A DNA stretch of 64,000 bases, taken from the NCBI GenBank assembly GCA_963693285.1, contig OY848919.1, positions 12,795,639 through 12,859,638 on the forward strand, read 5' to 3'. The position numbers and the translations under genes were made by a program. The notes beneath the pieces were generated by a model. The model was not told where the DNA came from and did not search any database. It worked only from the letters and a program-made list of their open reading frames with translations. Below are positions 37,062-50,171 of the stretch, piece after piece. Source of the DNA: Xestospongia muta. Its lineage: Eukaryota > Porifera > Demospongiae > Haplosclerida > Petrosiidae. Numbering within the stretch: the stretch's first letter is position 1; each line of letters starts with the position of its first letter.

Positions 37062-38073
37062 ATTATATTGTATATAACAACACTTTTTCTTCTTTCTTCA
37101 ATTAATGTACCTTTTACAAAATATAATTTTTATATAATATATTAACTCAAGTTTATATATCATTGAATATACAGTAAATAGACTAGTTAATATCAAAGAG
37201 TTCTAAATTATTGTAAGCTTTTAATATTAAGAACATAATGAAACATGTTGTGTTGAGCAAAACAACTTGTATCTGTGTAGTGCCCTTGTGATAGTGTCAT
37301 CAGTACCACTGGCATCTATAGTACCACTGATTTCTATAATACCACTGGCGTCTATAATACCACTGATGTCTATAATACCACTGGTGTCTATAGTACCACT
37401 GATGTCTGTTATTCATCACTGATGTCTATAGTACCACTGATGTCTATGTTATTTATTACTGGCATCTATAGTACCACTGATGTCTATGTTATTTATTACT
37501 GGCATCTATAGTACCACTGATGTCTATGTTATTTATTACTGGTGTCTATAGTACCACTGATGTCTATGTTATTTATTACTGGTGTCTATAGTACCACTGA
37601 TGTCTATGTTATTCATCACTGATGTCTATAGTACCACTGATGTCTATGTTATTTATTACTGGTGTCTATAGTATCACTGATGTCTATAGTACTACTGGTG
37701 TCTATGTTATTTATTACTGGTGTCTATAGTATCACTGATGTCTATAGTACTACTGGTGTCTATAATACCACTGGTATCTATAGTACCACTGATGTCTATA
37801 ATACCACTAGTGTCTATAGTACCACTGGTATTTAACTTGTGTCTATATTATTTATCAATGGTATCTATAATGCCTATAGCTTTAATAGTTAACTGCTTTA
37901 TATAGTGATAGTTGCAAAGCACTCATATTGATATTTGTTACAAGTGGATAGTCCTTTTAATATGTATTTAGCTGTTAATAAGTTTAATTACACAAAATTG
38001 AAGGGATTAACCCCAAAATACCAGTGATTAGTTCAACAATGACAATAACAAGACATCCACTCAATGTAGTACA
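37062..38073. other. FRG1/cyclin intergenic DNA with minisatellite
   Basis: Convergent 3' ends. From about 37,275 to 37,870 lies an imperfect tandem repeat built on gatgtctatagtaccact, with a higher-order unit that adds atgttatttattactgg. The remainder is AT-rich with no gene seen. Open frames through the repeat are by-products of its low complexity. Confidence 0.8.
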
Positions 38074-41000
38074 TTATATGATAGCTACATTAATAGTTCT
38101 GCTAAGAGGTGGACGGTAATGACGTTTGTGTTTACGACGTGATTTCCTCTTTTCCTTTTGTACCTCTTGTTCCTCGTCTTCCTCATCATCTTCGTCATAG
38201 TCATCTGGGACACCCAGTACAACATGTCGCCATTTTTGTCGTGGAGGTTTAGGAGGTGGAGTAGGTGAAGTTGGTAGAGGATATTTTCGGACAATTTGAG
38301 GGTAATCTGCTGCAACTGCTTCATAACATACTGAGAGCTCTCCACCACGTACCTAAATGTATATGTATATATATATTTGTGTATATATCTTGATAAATAC
38401 CTGTGCTAAAGTCTGAAGTGACAATATGGTGGAGAGCCAGTCACAGTCCAGTAACTTTAAATCGCATCCCAAAACAGCGAGAGCTAACATAGAAGGCTAA
38501 AGTGTGTACGTGAGAGAGAGAGAGAGTGAATGAGAGGGAGATCTCCATTAGCTTACCCTATATTTCATTAACTTGTGATTACATACAATATGCTGTGCAC
38601 ATTGATAAAGATGGTTGAGGTGTGTATTAAACTTGAGATAAGAAGGAAGTTGGAATAAGTGACTCTTAATAGCCAATGAATGAAACTATAAAAAATTAAG
38701 AATATATATTACCACAATACAGTACATATTACCACAGTACGGTACATATTACCACAATACAGTACATATTACCACAGTACAGTACATATTACCACAGTAC
38801 AATATATATTACCACAATACAATATATATTACCACAATACAATATATATAATACATACAAATATATCTATTATGTATATATATATATATAGCAAGAAATA
38901 ATATGACATAGTATATTATTATATATATATAATTTGGCTGAGTTGAGAAGAGCTACCCAGACATGTAAATAAAGTTGATCATTTTACATGCTATCCACAT
39001 GGGACTTGTACCAATCAATTCAGTTTGCAAATGCTTATTTTATGTATAAAATTTGTCTCTCTAGTGCTACGAGAAAGTAGCAAACTATAAAACTCCATAC
39101 ATTTTCAATGGTATATCTTCAATATACTTCAAATTTTGCATATTTGAGGATCTATAATATATTATGTGTGTGGGTGGTACTTACTTTATTATCTCTGTGG
39201 GTGGTACCTACTTTATTATGTGTGTGGGTGGTACTTACTTCATTATGTGTGTGGGTGGTACTTACTTTATTATGTGTGTGGGTGGTACTTACTTTATTAT
39301 GTGTGTGGGTGGCACCTACTTTATTATGTGTGTGGGTGGTACTTACTTTATTATGTGTGTGGGTGGTACTTACTTTATTATGTGTGTGGGTGGTACTTAC
39401 TGTTTTAATAAAATCTTGTATTGTTGGACGTGTCAATTGATATTCGAGTTTTTGCATTATAATAAGTTCCATTTTTTGTATATCCTTTTTAGTACATTCA
39501 CAACCATATTTATCAACAAGTGTATCCAGTAATGTCATTACAGACTAAATGGATAAATAGATTATTGAATGGATGGATAGATTATTGAATGAATGGATGG
39601 ATTATTGAATGGATAGATAGATTACTGAATGGATGGATAGATTATTGAATGAATTGATGGATTATTGAATGGATAGATAGATTACTGAATGGATGGATAG
39701 ATTATTGAATGAATGGATGGATTATTGAATGGATAGATAGATTACTGAATGGATGGATAGATTATTGAATAGATAGATGGATTATTAAATGGATAGATAG
39801 ATTATTGAATGGATAGATTGATTATTAAATGGATGGATACTTGGATAGATTATTGAATGGATTAATGAATGGATGAATAGTATGTTCAATGGACAGATAG
39901 ATACATACCTCAGTACTTTCTTCCAGTTTTGCTGCAATAAAGAAACTAGCGGCAGAAACACAATGAACATAACGATGTCTAACCTAAAATGGACAAACAC
40001 AATTAAACAATGGATACACAGCAATATAAGAAATAATTACATTAAAATAAAAAGGACATAATTCCATCTTTATAATTACCATACCATATATGGTAATACT
40101 ATCATAAACAAACCAGACATATCTTCATTATTTTATGTCAGCAGTGAGAAAACACAACGAACATTCAAAATTACTTATATCACTGTACTACACACACTAT
40201 TTCTATGAACAGACATTGTGAGAACATAACACATAGTTCAATAGTCACAGAGAAAAGGAATTCATTATCAGCTAGTGAGTGATAAACAAGTCTATATAAT
40301 GTCTGAATGGACGTGAAGTTATTGAAACATAATTAGAAAATATTATATATAGTAAGTTACAGATCATATTAATAGATGTTATAGTTTCAACTACTCATCT
40401 TAAATACTTACTAACTTATAATATTGTTACATCAGATGATGCAACAAATCCACTAAAATATCATTCATTGAAAATCTATCAGTCTTCACATGTCCATATA
40501 TGGACAGTAGTAATGTCATATTATAATGGAATATTACATTTAGAGAATGATGTGTCTCTTGTTAACATCCTTAACTAAATATACTCAATATATATATATA
40601 TATGTATTCAGGTGTGACTTATCAACAACACTATTAACATACCATTCATTCTTTAACTATTTTTAGAGATTTAGGTTCAAAGATAGTTTATTAGAAATAA
40701 TAATTTGTAATCAATAACGTTATGTGAATGTTTGATGTTGATTGAAATATGATATTAGTTTGGAGTATTCTACTCTCATAGGAGTATCATTACTACACAT
40801 TACTAATGTAATAATGTAAGAACTATATTGACTATATTTAAACGTAAATTTATGACAATGTTGTCTCACTGGACACTGAGATAGGACATACCCTGTACTT
40901 AGTATATTTTATGATTAATATCAACTTATATATGACACAAAAAAGATATAACAATTTATAAAATTGTATAGCAATTTTACATATCACAGTGTAACAGTGG

Positions 41001-41505
41001 AGTGTTGATGTAATATTAGATACTACCAATATATATGTATTCTATAGTCTTACTTTGACTGTAGACAGAAATGTATCCAGTAATGATGAGCTACGATAAA
41101 ATACATCATTTTTGAACAGAAGTTCTTGAGTTAACATGTGTAACCAACAGACCATACGGTCTCTCTCGCTAGCTGTAGCAAAGTCTGAACCTCCTTGTCC
41201 CTAGTCATTATAGCATAATGATATCGGTTTAATAGACAGTTATTACACATTCTCTATAAATTATTCATTCTTCTCTCTATCCATCCATTCTATCTATTTA
41301 TCAATCCATTCCTCTATTACTGCATCATACATTCTATAATACTTACCTCTGCATGCATAATAACTTGACAATTGCTCTTAGCTTCTTCCTCAAGTGACAT
41401 TTGTAAGTGAGCCAATTCTTCACCATAGGAAAGAGAAGACATTTTCTTCACTCTATCAGGAGGATAAAATAATGCCGGCTTGTTTTTAGCCATCACTAAA
41501 CACAT
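38074..41505 (-). CDS. Cyclin of the G/I type
   Basis: Seven exons on the minus strand, all boundaries in phase 0, give about 342 aa: 41505-41347, 41200-41054, 39983-39909, 39544-39401, 38685-38557, 38496-38401, 38352-38074. The first cyclin box includes RDRMVCWLHMLTQELLF, then AASFFIAAKLEEST and IIMQKLEYQLTRPTIQDFI; a second helical repeat includes HLYQCAQHIVCNHKLM and PSMLALAVLG. The C-terminus turns acidic, then Lys/Arg-rich. The pattern fits the cyclin G/I group, which has roles in cell-cycle and stress control; the exact orthologue is uncertain. A second Met is four residues in. The donor of the 39,401 exon lies in a minisatellite. The 925-base intron 39984-41053 holds no gene that I can see. 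Confidence 0.85.
38695..38850 (+). repeat. Minisatellite tattaccacagtacagtaca in cyclin intron
   Basis: About seven to eight copies of a 20-base unit with A/G and G/A changes, followed by a (TA)n run near 38,870-38,930. Confidence 0.85.
39165..39400 (-). repeat. 27-base minisatellite carrying repeated splice-donor sequence
   Basis: About nine units of tgtgtgggtggtacttact (plus strand, then ttattatg). On the minus, transcribed strand each unit contains gtaagtaccacc, identical to the donor used at 39,400. The array lies directly downstream of the exon end, so it repeats the 5' splice site. Confidence 0.9.
39541..39870 (+). repeat. 20-base minisatellite ggatggatagattattgaat
   Basis: About sixteen imperfect units in the cyclin intron between exons 3 and 4, with gaatgaatggatgg variants. 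It resembles a CRISPR array only at first sight: there are no unique spacers. Confidence 0.9.
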
Positions 41506-41711
41506 TTATCAACACCGTCACACCGAATGCTAATAGTTTCACACTTCCCTCTGCTGAATGTAGCAGCTTTCGAATCCTCGTTATATAATTCTATTATCTT
41601 CAGTAATATTTGTGAAGAAATCGCCTTGAAAGTAAACGAAAACAACAAAAAACAACAGAGAAATTATAATCTTCCTTTGCAGTTACTAACGAGATCAATT
41701 CTGCAGAGATA
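41506..41711. promoter_or_regulatory. Divergent promoter of cyclin and NEK1-like gene
   Basis: Only 206 bases separate the two opposed start codons, so both genes must start transcription here or inside their 5' coding ends. I see no clear TATA box. Confidence 0.55.
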
Positions 41712-44229
41712 ATGCAACAAAACGTGGGTGGAGTTCCACCTGGCTATTTAAAAAAGGCGTTACCAATCTTTGATCAAAAACAAACTTTTTCCGCCTGGGA
41801 CCTCTTCTTCCCCTTCAGTAATATGGATCAATATATTAGAGTGCGTAAAATAGGAGAAGGGTCTTTTGGTCAAGCCCTACTTGTTAAAGGTCGTAGAGAT
41901 GGGAAGCATTACGTCATTAAGGAAGTTAATTTTTCTAAAATGGGTCGACGGGAGTGTGAGGAGGCCAGGAAGGAAGTGAAAGTGTTATCACAAATGAAAC
42001 ATCCTAATATTGTTGCTTATCAAGACTCGTTTGAAGGTAGGGGTTTGTCCATTTTAAAACTATTAATCCATTTCAATAAGATGTACACATTGCCAATAAT
42101 ATTATACATCTATTTTAAATATCATTTGTCCATTCATTTTAGAAAAAGGTTCTTTACACATTGTAATGGACTATTGTGATGGAGGTAAACTCCCCTTTTT
42201 ATTAACCAATTATAATAATTAATTACTCATTATTAAGGTGACCTCTATAAACACATCAATGCTCGACATGGTCAACTATTTCCCGAAGATCAAATCTTAA
42301 ACTGGTTTGTCCAGCTATGTCTGGCATTAAAACACGTCCACGACCGAAAAATCCTTCATAGAGACATCAAATCACAAAATGTCTTCCTCACAAAAAAGGG
42401 TGTGGTCAAACTTGGAGACTTTGGTATCGCTAGAGTATTAAACAGTACTGTAGAACTAGCTCGTACTTGTATTGGGACGCCATATTACTTATCTCCTGAA
42501 ATATGTGAGAATAAACCCTATAATAATAAAAGGTAATTAATTAATTAAGATTGCACCCTCTTTGACCACACCCATTTAATTACAGTGATATATGGGCACT
42601 CGGCTGTGTACTATATGAACTAGCAACTCTCAAACATGCAGTAAGTATATTATAATACATTATACTGGTATGATGTACATGTACATTACATTACATGTAT
42701 TATTTACATATGTTTATTATATAGTTTGAAGCTGGAAATCTACGTAACCTTGTAATGAAGATAGTTAGGTAAATAGATAATGGATGGATGGGTAGATAGA
42801 TGGATGTATAGATAGTCGGATGAATGGATGAATGAACAATCAAACATTGTCTTTTTTCTTGTATAGAGGTTCCTATCCTCCTCTTCCTCCATGTTATAGT
42901 CGAGAACTTCGTCAGTTAGTTGACTCTTGTTTAAAGAACCGCCCACGTGATCGTCCCTCAATTAACTCAATATTACGACTTCCATTTATTCAACAAAGAA
43001 TAGAAAGATTATTATCTGAAACTGTAAATCTTGTTTTATGCATCTATTTTTATATTATGTATCCATTAGGTTGCAGCTGAAGAGTTTAGTCATACTGTGC
43101 TTCATAAAAGGAAGGTGGAGCCTGTATCAAGGCCACTCCCACAAAGGCAACCTGTTCATATAGGTAGAGTGATATGTAATAATTTTATTCTTTCTCTCTC
43201 TCTCTCTCTCTCTAGTTGCTCATTATCCTCCAGGAGTATATGGTGGTGAGAGAAGGGCTTCTGATGACAAGAGAAGAGTTGTTTTAAAACCCAAAGCTAA
43301 ACCTTGTGGTCCCGCCCACAATCCTTCTGGACCTAGGAGGCCTGTAAGCATTATTGTTGCTATGGTTACTGTTTTATATATGTATTATAGTCTGGTGGTT
43401 TGGCTGAGAAGAAGAAGGAATTAGAAAAGAAGTCTCGAGCACAACACGAGGAGATTATTAAACAGAAAAAAGTTGAAGCTCAAATGAAACTAGACCAGCA
43501 AATGAAGAAACAAGAGGTAATATGTCTGTCTGTTGGTCTATTAGTCTGTCTGTCTGTCTGTTTATCTGTCTGTCTATTTGTTCGTCTGTTTATCTGTCTG
43601 TCTGTTTGTCTGTCTGCTTGTTTGTCTGTCTATCTGTCTATTTGTCTGTCTGTCTGTTCATTATTCATTCATCCATCTTTAGATGATCAGAATACAACAA
43701 GCTAAGCAAAGAGCATCCATTAATTGGCAGAATATATTAGCAGAACCTCAAGAGAAGGAGGAACCACCAGTAAAAGAAGAAAAGGTATATAAATTATAGA
43801 CTATATAGTATCATAATAAATGGTTTATAGGAGAATGACCTTCAACCTCATCAAGAGAGAGTTATCTCCGATTTTCATCAAATAAGAATGGAAGCAGCTG
43901 CCAATAAGGCAAAAGCTGAAGGTCATTTAGTAGTTGTGGCTAAACCTAAAGAGGGTGTGGCTATTGGTAACAATAATAGGGGAGAGGTATCCAATAAAGC
44001 TGAACAAGTAAGCACTAATGTTTAATAACTTCAATTAATATTAATATTAATAGGAGTATCTAGCTCGTCTTGAAGCTATCCGTAGACAAAATTTTCAAGA
44101 ACGTAAAAGAATAGAGCACCGAGTCAGCATTTTTGACCATGGTAACCAAGTTCCACCCACTCCAGTACCAGCTGTTAATCCTGAAGCAAGAAGAAAGAAG
44201 ATAGCTGCATTAAAAGTAAGCTTTATACT

Positions 44230-44284
<55 letters not shown>

Positions 44285-46315
44285 ATATGTATCTATGTAT
44301 GTATAATAACATGTATATATAGGCACAAGCTGAACTAGAGGCAGTCAAACTTCGTGAACAGGTTGAACTGAGGCATCATGAGAGAGTTTCTCAAGTGACT
44401 CATGTCTCGCCACCTCGTAAACAGTGGGTGGTACCTGACACACCCATATCGTTAGCACAACAGGAAGCAACATGTAAAATTAGGGAAGGTAAACAATATA
44501 TAATTATTAATAACTATTAATAATTATTAAATAATATTAGGAACTCATTCTTTGATTATGTTTGAGCATCATCCCAAACTACCTCGTGCTGTATGGGAAG
44601 AAGGGAACGCACCACGTCCTAATGTAGTACCTACTGATGTCATTACTCCTGAGTCAACACAAAAAGGAGAGACCATAGTTATTTTTGGAAACATTGATCG
44701 CCCACATACTGAATTAGAAAATAAAGAAGGAGGGAAAACTGTTGTTGTCAGTCGAGATAATAATCAAGTGGGTGTGGTCAGTGAACCCATGGAGATAGAG
44801 CCAAAATCTGAGGCACCAGCTAAAAGAGAGGCATCATCAAGTAACGAAGGGGTGGAGCCAGAACAGAAAGAGACACTGGAAATTAAGCCTCATCCAATTG
44901 ATGATAATGTTCCTGTTATTAAAGAAGCATGGATTGAAGGAAAGGAGGAACCGCCTACACAAGATAACGGTGGAGATAAAGACATCCCCACTACCAACAT
45001 TATAAATGGAAATGTAATTGGTTCTGGTAATGAAAGGGGCGTGTCTACATTTAATGAGGAGCCTTCCTTGTCCGTTGAGGATTTGGAGGACAATAAAGGA
45101 GATAATAATGACATCATTAAACAACCTGAGATACCACAAGTATGTATAAATGGACATGTATTAATTAATGTTCATTCACTCTCCTAGACACATAGTAGCC
45201 CCTTAATATTGGCTGCTAATGAAGATGATGTATTACTAGAATATGAAGCTGAACTAGAAGAAAGAGAAAAAGAAGATATAACGACAATGACACTAAATGA
45301 CACTGCCTCTTGTGGTCATAATACAACTAACATATCACTAACTAATTCCATTAAATTTGGGGTATTTGATACAAGTGTTAAGGTACATATACATATAAAT
45401 ATATCTACATAATGTCTGTCTATAGATCCTTCGGACATGCTCGTTACCTGATCTGAGAGTCCTTTTTGCTAAGTGTGTTTGTAATATAATGTTTAATGAT
45501 GAGGGTTTATTTTTGCTCTTTTTTTTCTCTCAAATTATAGTGACCAAGATGAATTGGCAGATAAGGAGGTGGAGTCAACTCCACCTATTGAAATTTCTTT
45601 GGAAAAGGACAAACAAGATCACAGTGATGATAATGTGGGTGTGGTCAGTGACGAAGACAAAGAAGAAAATGAAGATACTGAGGATGAGGATCTTCAAGAA
45701 ATGATACAAACATTACAAGAAGTAGTGTCCTCTCCTCCGCCCACTAAAATCAAGCCTAATGTTACCTTACATTCTGACGAGGGAGAAGAAGATGGGAAAT
45801 CCCCTTCATTAATCCAAGAGGATTGGCAAGACTCAGATAATGATAGTCCTGTTAATAGCTATCAGTTATCGGATAATTTTAAAGTATTTAATGAATTAGA
45901 AACAATGAGAGAAACTCTTGAGGAGGCAATCGGGTTGGAAAGTTTGACACAAGCGTATGCTCTAATACAAGTATGGATGCATGGATGGATGGATGTATGG
46001 ATGAATGGATAGATAAATTGATGAATGGATTTGTTCTCTTGTTAGGAATTTCAAGGTGATGATGATGAAGTTAGTGAAGATGATTTTCCATTAGCTAAAC
46101 TGACCTCGTTAATAGGGGAGGAGCATTCACAACACTTTCCCGCCCTAATTCATTTAGTCATTGCTGATTCTGTTTACACAGAACTTAATACACAAAGAGA
46201 CGAATGCAATGAAGGTACATTACATGCTGTATATAATTAAATGATCTTGTAATTGTGAGTAGGTGGAAGTGTACAACTGTTACCTATGGCAACTTCACTG
46301 GAGGTAGAACCCTAA
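41712..46315 (+). CDS. NEK1: NEK1-type NIMA-related protein kinase
   Basis: Nineteen exons join in phase to 1121 aa (human NEK1 is about 1258): 41712-42036, 42143-42184, 42238-42532, 42586-42640, 42725-42768, 42867-43023, 43070-43163, 43216-43343, 43391-43516, 43683-43784, 43831-44007, 44054-44215, 44323-44488, 44541-45139, 45188-45382, 45426-45472, 45541-45970, 46046-46214, 46263-46315. Family members often begin at the Met encoded at 41823 ([16 protein letters not shown]), residue 38 here. The kinase has IKEVN (Lys), [20 protein letters not shown] and [18 protein letters not shown]. It is followed by a Glu/Lys-rich coiled coil (43,391-44,488) and a conserved acidic C-terminal region ending near [14 protein letters not shown]. 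Known NEK1 acts at cilia/centrosomes and in the DNA-damage response. Several introns carry microsatellites (43,200; 43,530-43,660; 44,230-44,275). Confidence 0.95.
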
Positions 46316-47301
46316 CTTATTTAGACTTGATATGGCAACCCGATTACTTAATTACATTTACAAATAACAAACAACTAATAGTAAATGATCAAATTACTTG
46401 AAATGTTTTTGTTAAATTAGTTCTAAATATCTTTGTTAAACAGACTAATTAAATAACTAAAACATTACTTTTTAAAAGCTTACTATGTCTGTACATGATA
46501 AATGGTTTTAAGTGAGGATTATATATATTACCACTGGAATGTTGTGGTTTATGTTATAATATCTGAACATTAATATAAAATGGTGAAGAGGTTTTATATG
46601 ACATAGCTGCTGTTGTAACAACAATATACTTATAACACAATTGACTAATTTTTTAAGCCAAACATAATTGCATTTTTACACTAGATCACATGATAAGCTC
46701 TTACTTTAAAAAAACACTCCAAATGTCATGTAACGTATTGATATGTTTATGTAGCCAAAGTCAGCTAAAAAGAATGGGAAGATTACATGTATAAGACATG
46801 GTCGACATGTTATAGGACCTAATCCTAAATGTGGCTATTTTATTTAGGTATAATAACATTACATGTATAGTTATGTAACACATAATTAAATGTTTTTGAT
46901 GAGTGAGTGGGAGTATACAACTGTTACCATGGCAACCTCACTGAAGATAGAGCCTTAATTTATTTTGACTTGTTATGGTAACCCAATTACTTGAATATAT
47001 GTACAAATATAAACATGTACGTGTACAAATAAATGTGTACATGTTTATATCTATTATCTCTTGTTGTAGTATTATGATGTTGTAATATTATGTTAAGAAA
47101 TGAAAGGAAATTTTTTTTGTACAATCTTTTTTTTAACTTGACCAGGCAAAAAATGAATAGCAACTACAAATAAAAGTACATATTTTTATATCATTTCAAA
47201 ACATAAAAAGTAACATATAAAACTTTACAGATACAAGTATATGTCAATAGTCAAACATGTGGTTATGATTATTAACTAATTAATGTAATTACAATCACTA
47301 A
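46316..47301. other. Convergent intergenic DNA with a copy of the NEK1 last exon
   Basis: At about 46,905-47,000 the sequence gagtgggagtatacaactgt and what follows repeats the last NEK1 exon and its flank (46,257-46,350), including CAACTGTTACCATGGCAACC. The rest is AT-rich with no gene seen. Confidence 0.65.
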
Positions 47302-49107
47302 TTATGGGGGTGGATAGACCAAAGGTGGAGGAGGAGGTAGAAAACTCTTCTTAGATGGGAAATCAGCACACAAACTGGGAAGATTGAGCCATGGGTTAAC
47401 AAGTGGGAGAGATATATAATGAACAACACCATTACTAGCAGCGATGTCTAAATGTGTGATAACAGCACCTGTTTTTCCTACAGCAATCCCTCCATCGTCA
47501 AGGACAGACACTGGCACTTTCTTACAAATAGTATAGTACTTTTTCTTGTAATAATAATAATAATAATAGTGATATTTGTGACACGCTCTTGTTGTCAGCT
47601 CTTTCCGTAATTCAACTAATATCGTACTATATTCAGCACCGCATACTAAATGGTAAAGTAGAAATTTCTTCAAAGCTGCAGGTTTTGCTTTGAGACAGGC
47701 AACGATATCCAAATTAAGGTCAGAGACAGCTGTTTGAATGGCTTCATCTGTTGGAGCAAAGAGGGTTAACAAAGGGAGTGGTTTATCGAGATCATCTAGG
47801 AGGTTAGCACACTTTAACAGTGTCTCCAAAGTAGTCAAATTAGCAGAGGCTCTAACAATATCACCAATAGTCTTTTTTGAACTATCAATAACACCTTTGA
47901 TGATGTGGACGATACCATTAACTGCTATACAAGCATCACGAGCAATCAACTCATTTCCATTAATGAAGATACGCTATATAACGAGACAGACAGATAGACC
48001 ACATTTAATAATTGTTTTTACACTAACATTTATTTATACAAGGAATAAATTTGTTATTGTATAGTTACTCTTCTTACAAGGTGATACTCAATTCTACTAT
48101 AAGCTATTATATTGTTACTATTGGTTACTGACCTCATAGTAATAATACTTCCACTTGACCCATTTTTTGAGTTCAACTTCTGTTACATGTATAAATCGTC
48201 CTGTACTCAAACTAGCTATTTTTTGACCATTTGTCAATTTTATTGCAGGAACCAATTTCCCTACAACATGAGATCTCAGGACCGTCTCTAAATCTGTTGA
48301 TGAGAGTGTGTCGAGACCTGAAGAGACTAACACTTCATTTGTAGGTGCAAAAATAGTAAATTTATTGCTATTAATTGTGTTAAGTAATGTCTCCAAGTTG
48401 AGTCCAGGTGTAGAGAGAAGATTGGCAAATTCTGTAAGCCCAAGCTCTCTCAAACACTGAAGTGTTGTATTAATAATAGCTACAACAAAGTAAGACAAAA
48501 ATGTAAGTTAACACTGCCTTGCAACATGACTCTCTTACCTCTGGGGCATCCATTCTTCTTCAAATAGTATGCACTTTTGCTATTGATTCTGTGATGATAG
48601 TCAGTAGGACTAGGTGCTGTAGTAAAACCAGGACAACATTTGTACTCATTAGATTTAGAAGTCTTCTTGTAATCACATTTATCAGTACGAACACACCTAT
48701 AACTAGAATAATATAGAAAACAGAATTTAAAAATATGCAAAAAATAACACTCTCTTTTCCTTACCTGCAATACCATTTATACCACCAACCCTTTCTGCAT
48801 TGTTTCTTGTAAACATAGCTATAATAATACTTGGTATAAGTTCTTGTTGCCTTACAAACATTATGTCTAACAAAAGAAAATAAACATTATCACAATACTT
48901 ACTACAAAGACACAACACACTGCAGATCAGTCACAACACTTACCCAGTACAGTGAGTACATGGAGATAACTTCTCGTCAATCAACATTGTCTTTCCACAG
49001 GGTCTACGTATACCTGGATAACATTTTCCTCCTGTATGCTTACCATAGGTAGCGAGTACTGGTACAATGATACATCCAACCAGGACAAGAAGCAACAGTC
49101 TCTTCAT
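47302..49107 (-). CDS. Secreted EMI-FAS1-FAS1 protein (periostin/TGFBI-like), divergent member F1
   Basis: Five exons on the minus strand join in phase to 482 aa: 49107-48944, 48866-48765, 48702-48539, 48479-48133, 47973-47302. A signal peptide (MKRLLLLVLVGCIIVPVLAT) is followed by a Cys-rich EMI-like module (PCTHC, RVCVRT-like pairs, EYKCCPGF). FAS1 domain 1 contains FTIFAPTNEVL and a late HVTEVE; domain 2 contains LLTLFAPTDEAI, YHLVCGAEY and SNGVVHYISLPLV. It ends in a Pro-rich tail (FLPPPPPLVYPPP). Known relatives are extracellular matrix or adhesion proteins. A run of seven Tyr after TTRACHKYH comes from an (ATA)n microsatellite at 47,546-47,570. No GPI signal or membrane segment is seen at the C-terminus. 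Confidence 0.88.
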
Positions 49108-49928
49108 TATCAGCATCTATACTTGTATCTTGCAGTAGTCTGCAGAAAATGACCTTGACAAGGTGTTTTAAAGGAATGATGGGTGGCAGTTACTATGGTA
49201 TGTGATTAGTTTATAAAAGAATTACTGTTATATCCACCCACTTAATGAGTAGGTGGCACAATCCAAGTATGGGAATGAAGCAGTACAGAGCAGTGACTCC
49301 CAGCACCTCTCCTTGAGGAGCAGTGAAAACAGTAATAACTGAGTAAAGACAGATTGGCTTTGGCCCACGTTTATAGGACAAACTCTTATATAATCTTTAG
49401 AGGATTGCATTCATTAGGAAACACCTTTGAACAAATGACTTCATTAGCACAGACTGCAAGTAGTTGAGCCAACACCTAAAATTATTGGCAATACTTTAGT
49501 ACACAAACAAATAAGTCAATATAAATTGAAAACACTCACCCCATATTATATTATGGGTGTTGTTAGTAGCTGTGGTTACTGTGTCATTACATGATTTCCT
49601 TTGTAGACTGGGTGTGTGATATCTTAATGTCATCTGTTCCATCTAACTCCATTAAACCACCATCATAACATTAGATGTACATATAGATGTACATATATGT
49701 ACATGTAATGTTTAAGTAGATAAATAGAATTAAAAGTGAGTACTGTATGTAGCATTTTCTGATTGAAGTGTCTAAATAGTTCTGTTTATATCAAAAAAGG
49801 AATATATTATTTTTAAATTGAGCAGTATCATTAATAACACATGTCTTTATAACTAAATGAATTAAAGTGTTTGTCAGCAAATTTATAATTGTAGCATCGA
49901 AATAAGGGTAGACGAAAATGTTAGTGTT
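49108..49928. other. Intergenic block, duplicated near 57.6-58.2 and 63.2-63.8 kb
   Basis: No gene seen. From about 49,360 to 49,960 the sequence matches about 57,640-58,230 and 63,230-63,790 (cacgtttataggacaaactc and following), part of the repeating unit of the FAS1 array. Confidence 0.65.
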
Positions 49929-50171
49929 AATTAATAGTGTCACAATTACCAGCAACAGATAACACAATATATATTAATATATGAGGATTATATTATTACT
50001 TACATTAGTACATGGATGTACTTCCTCTGATATGAGCTTTTTCTCTCCACAAGGTTCATACCAATAAGGAGTACAGGGATCTCCAGCCTTGACATTACCA
50101 TTTCCAATATGTATAGCTACAGATGTAGCTACAAGACAACCAAGAATAACAATTCCGAGTGATACTTTCAT
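49929..50171 (-). pseudogene. Internally deleted EMI-FAS1 relic 1
   Basis: The first exon is intact at 50171-50004 (MKVSLGIVILGCLVATSVAI signal peptide, then PCGEKKLISEEVHPCTN) but has lost about eight bases before its donor, which shifts the phase. Intron 1 then runs into the last bases of the final exon (about 49,965-49,929), so exons 2-4 and almost all of exon 5 are deleted. Confidence 0.7.

Noticed and set aside
37720..37905. Frame with VSIVPLVSI repeats
   Set aside because: By-product of the 37.3-37.9 kb minisatellite; no start context, no exon structure.
39541..39870. Regular 20-base repeats resembling a CRISPR array
   Set aside because: Units are contiguous without unique spacers and lie in an intron of an animal gene.
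44837..45157. Minus-strand frame of 106 codons
   Set aside because: Antisense to a NEK1 exon that joins its neighbours in phase.
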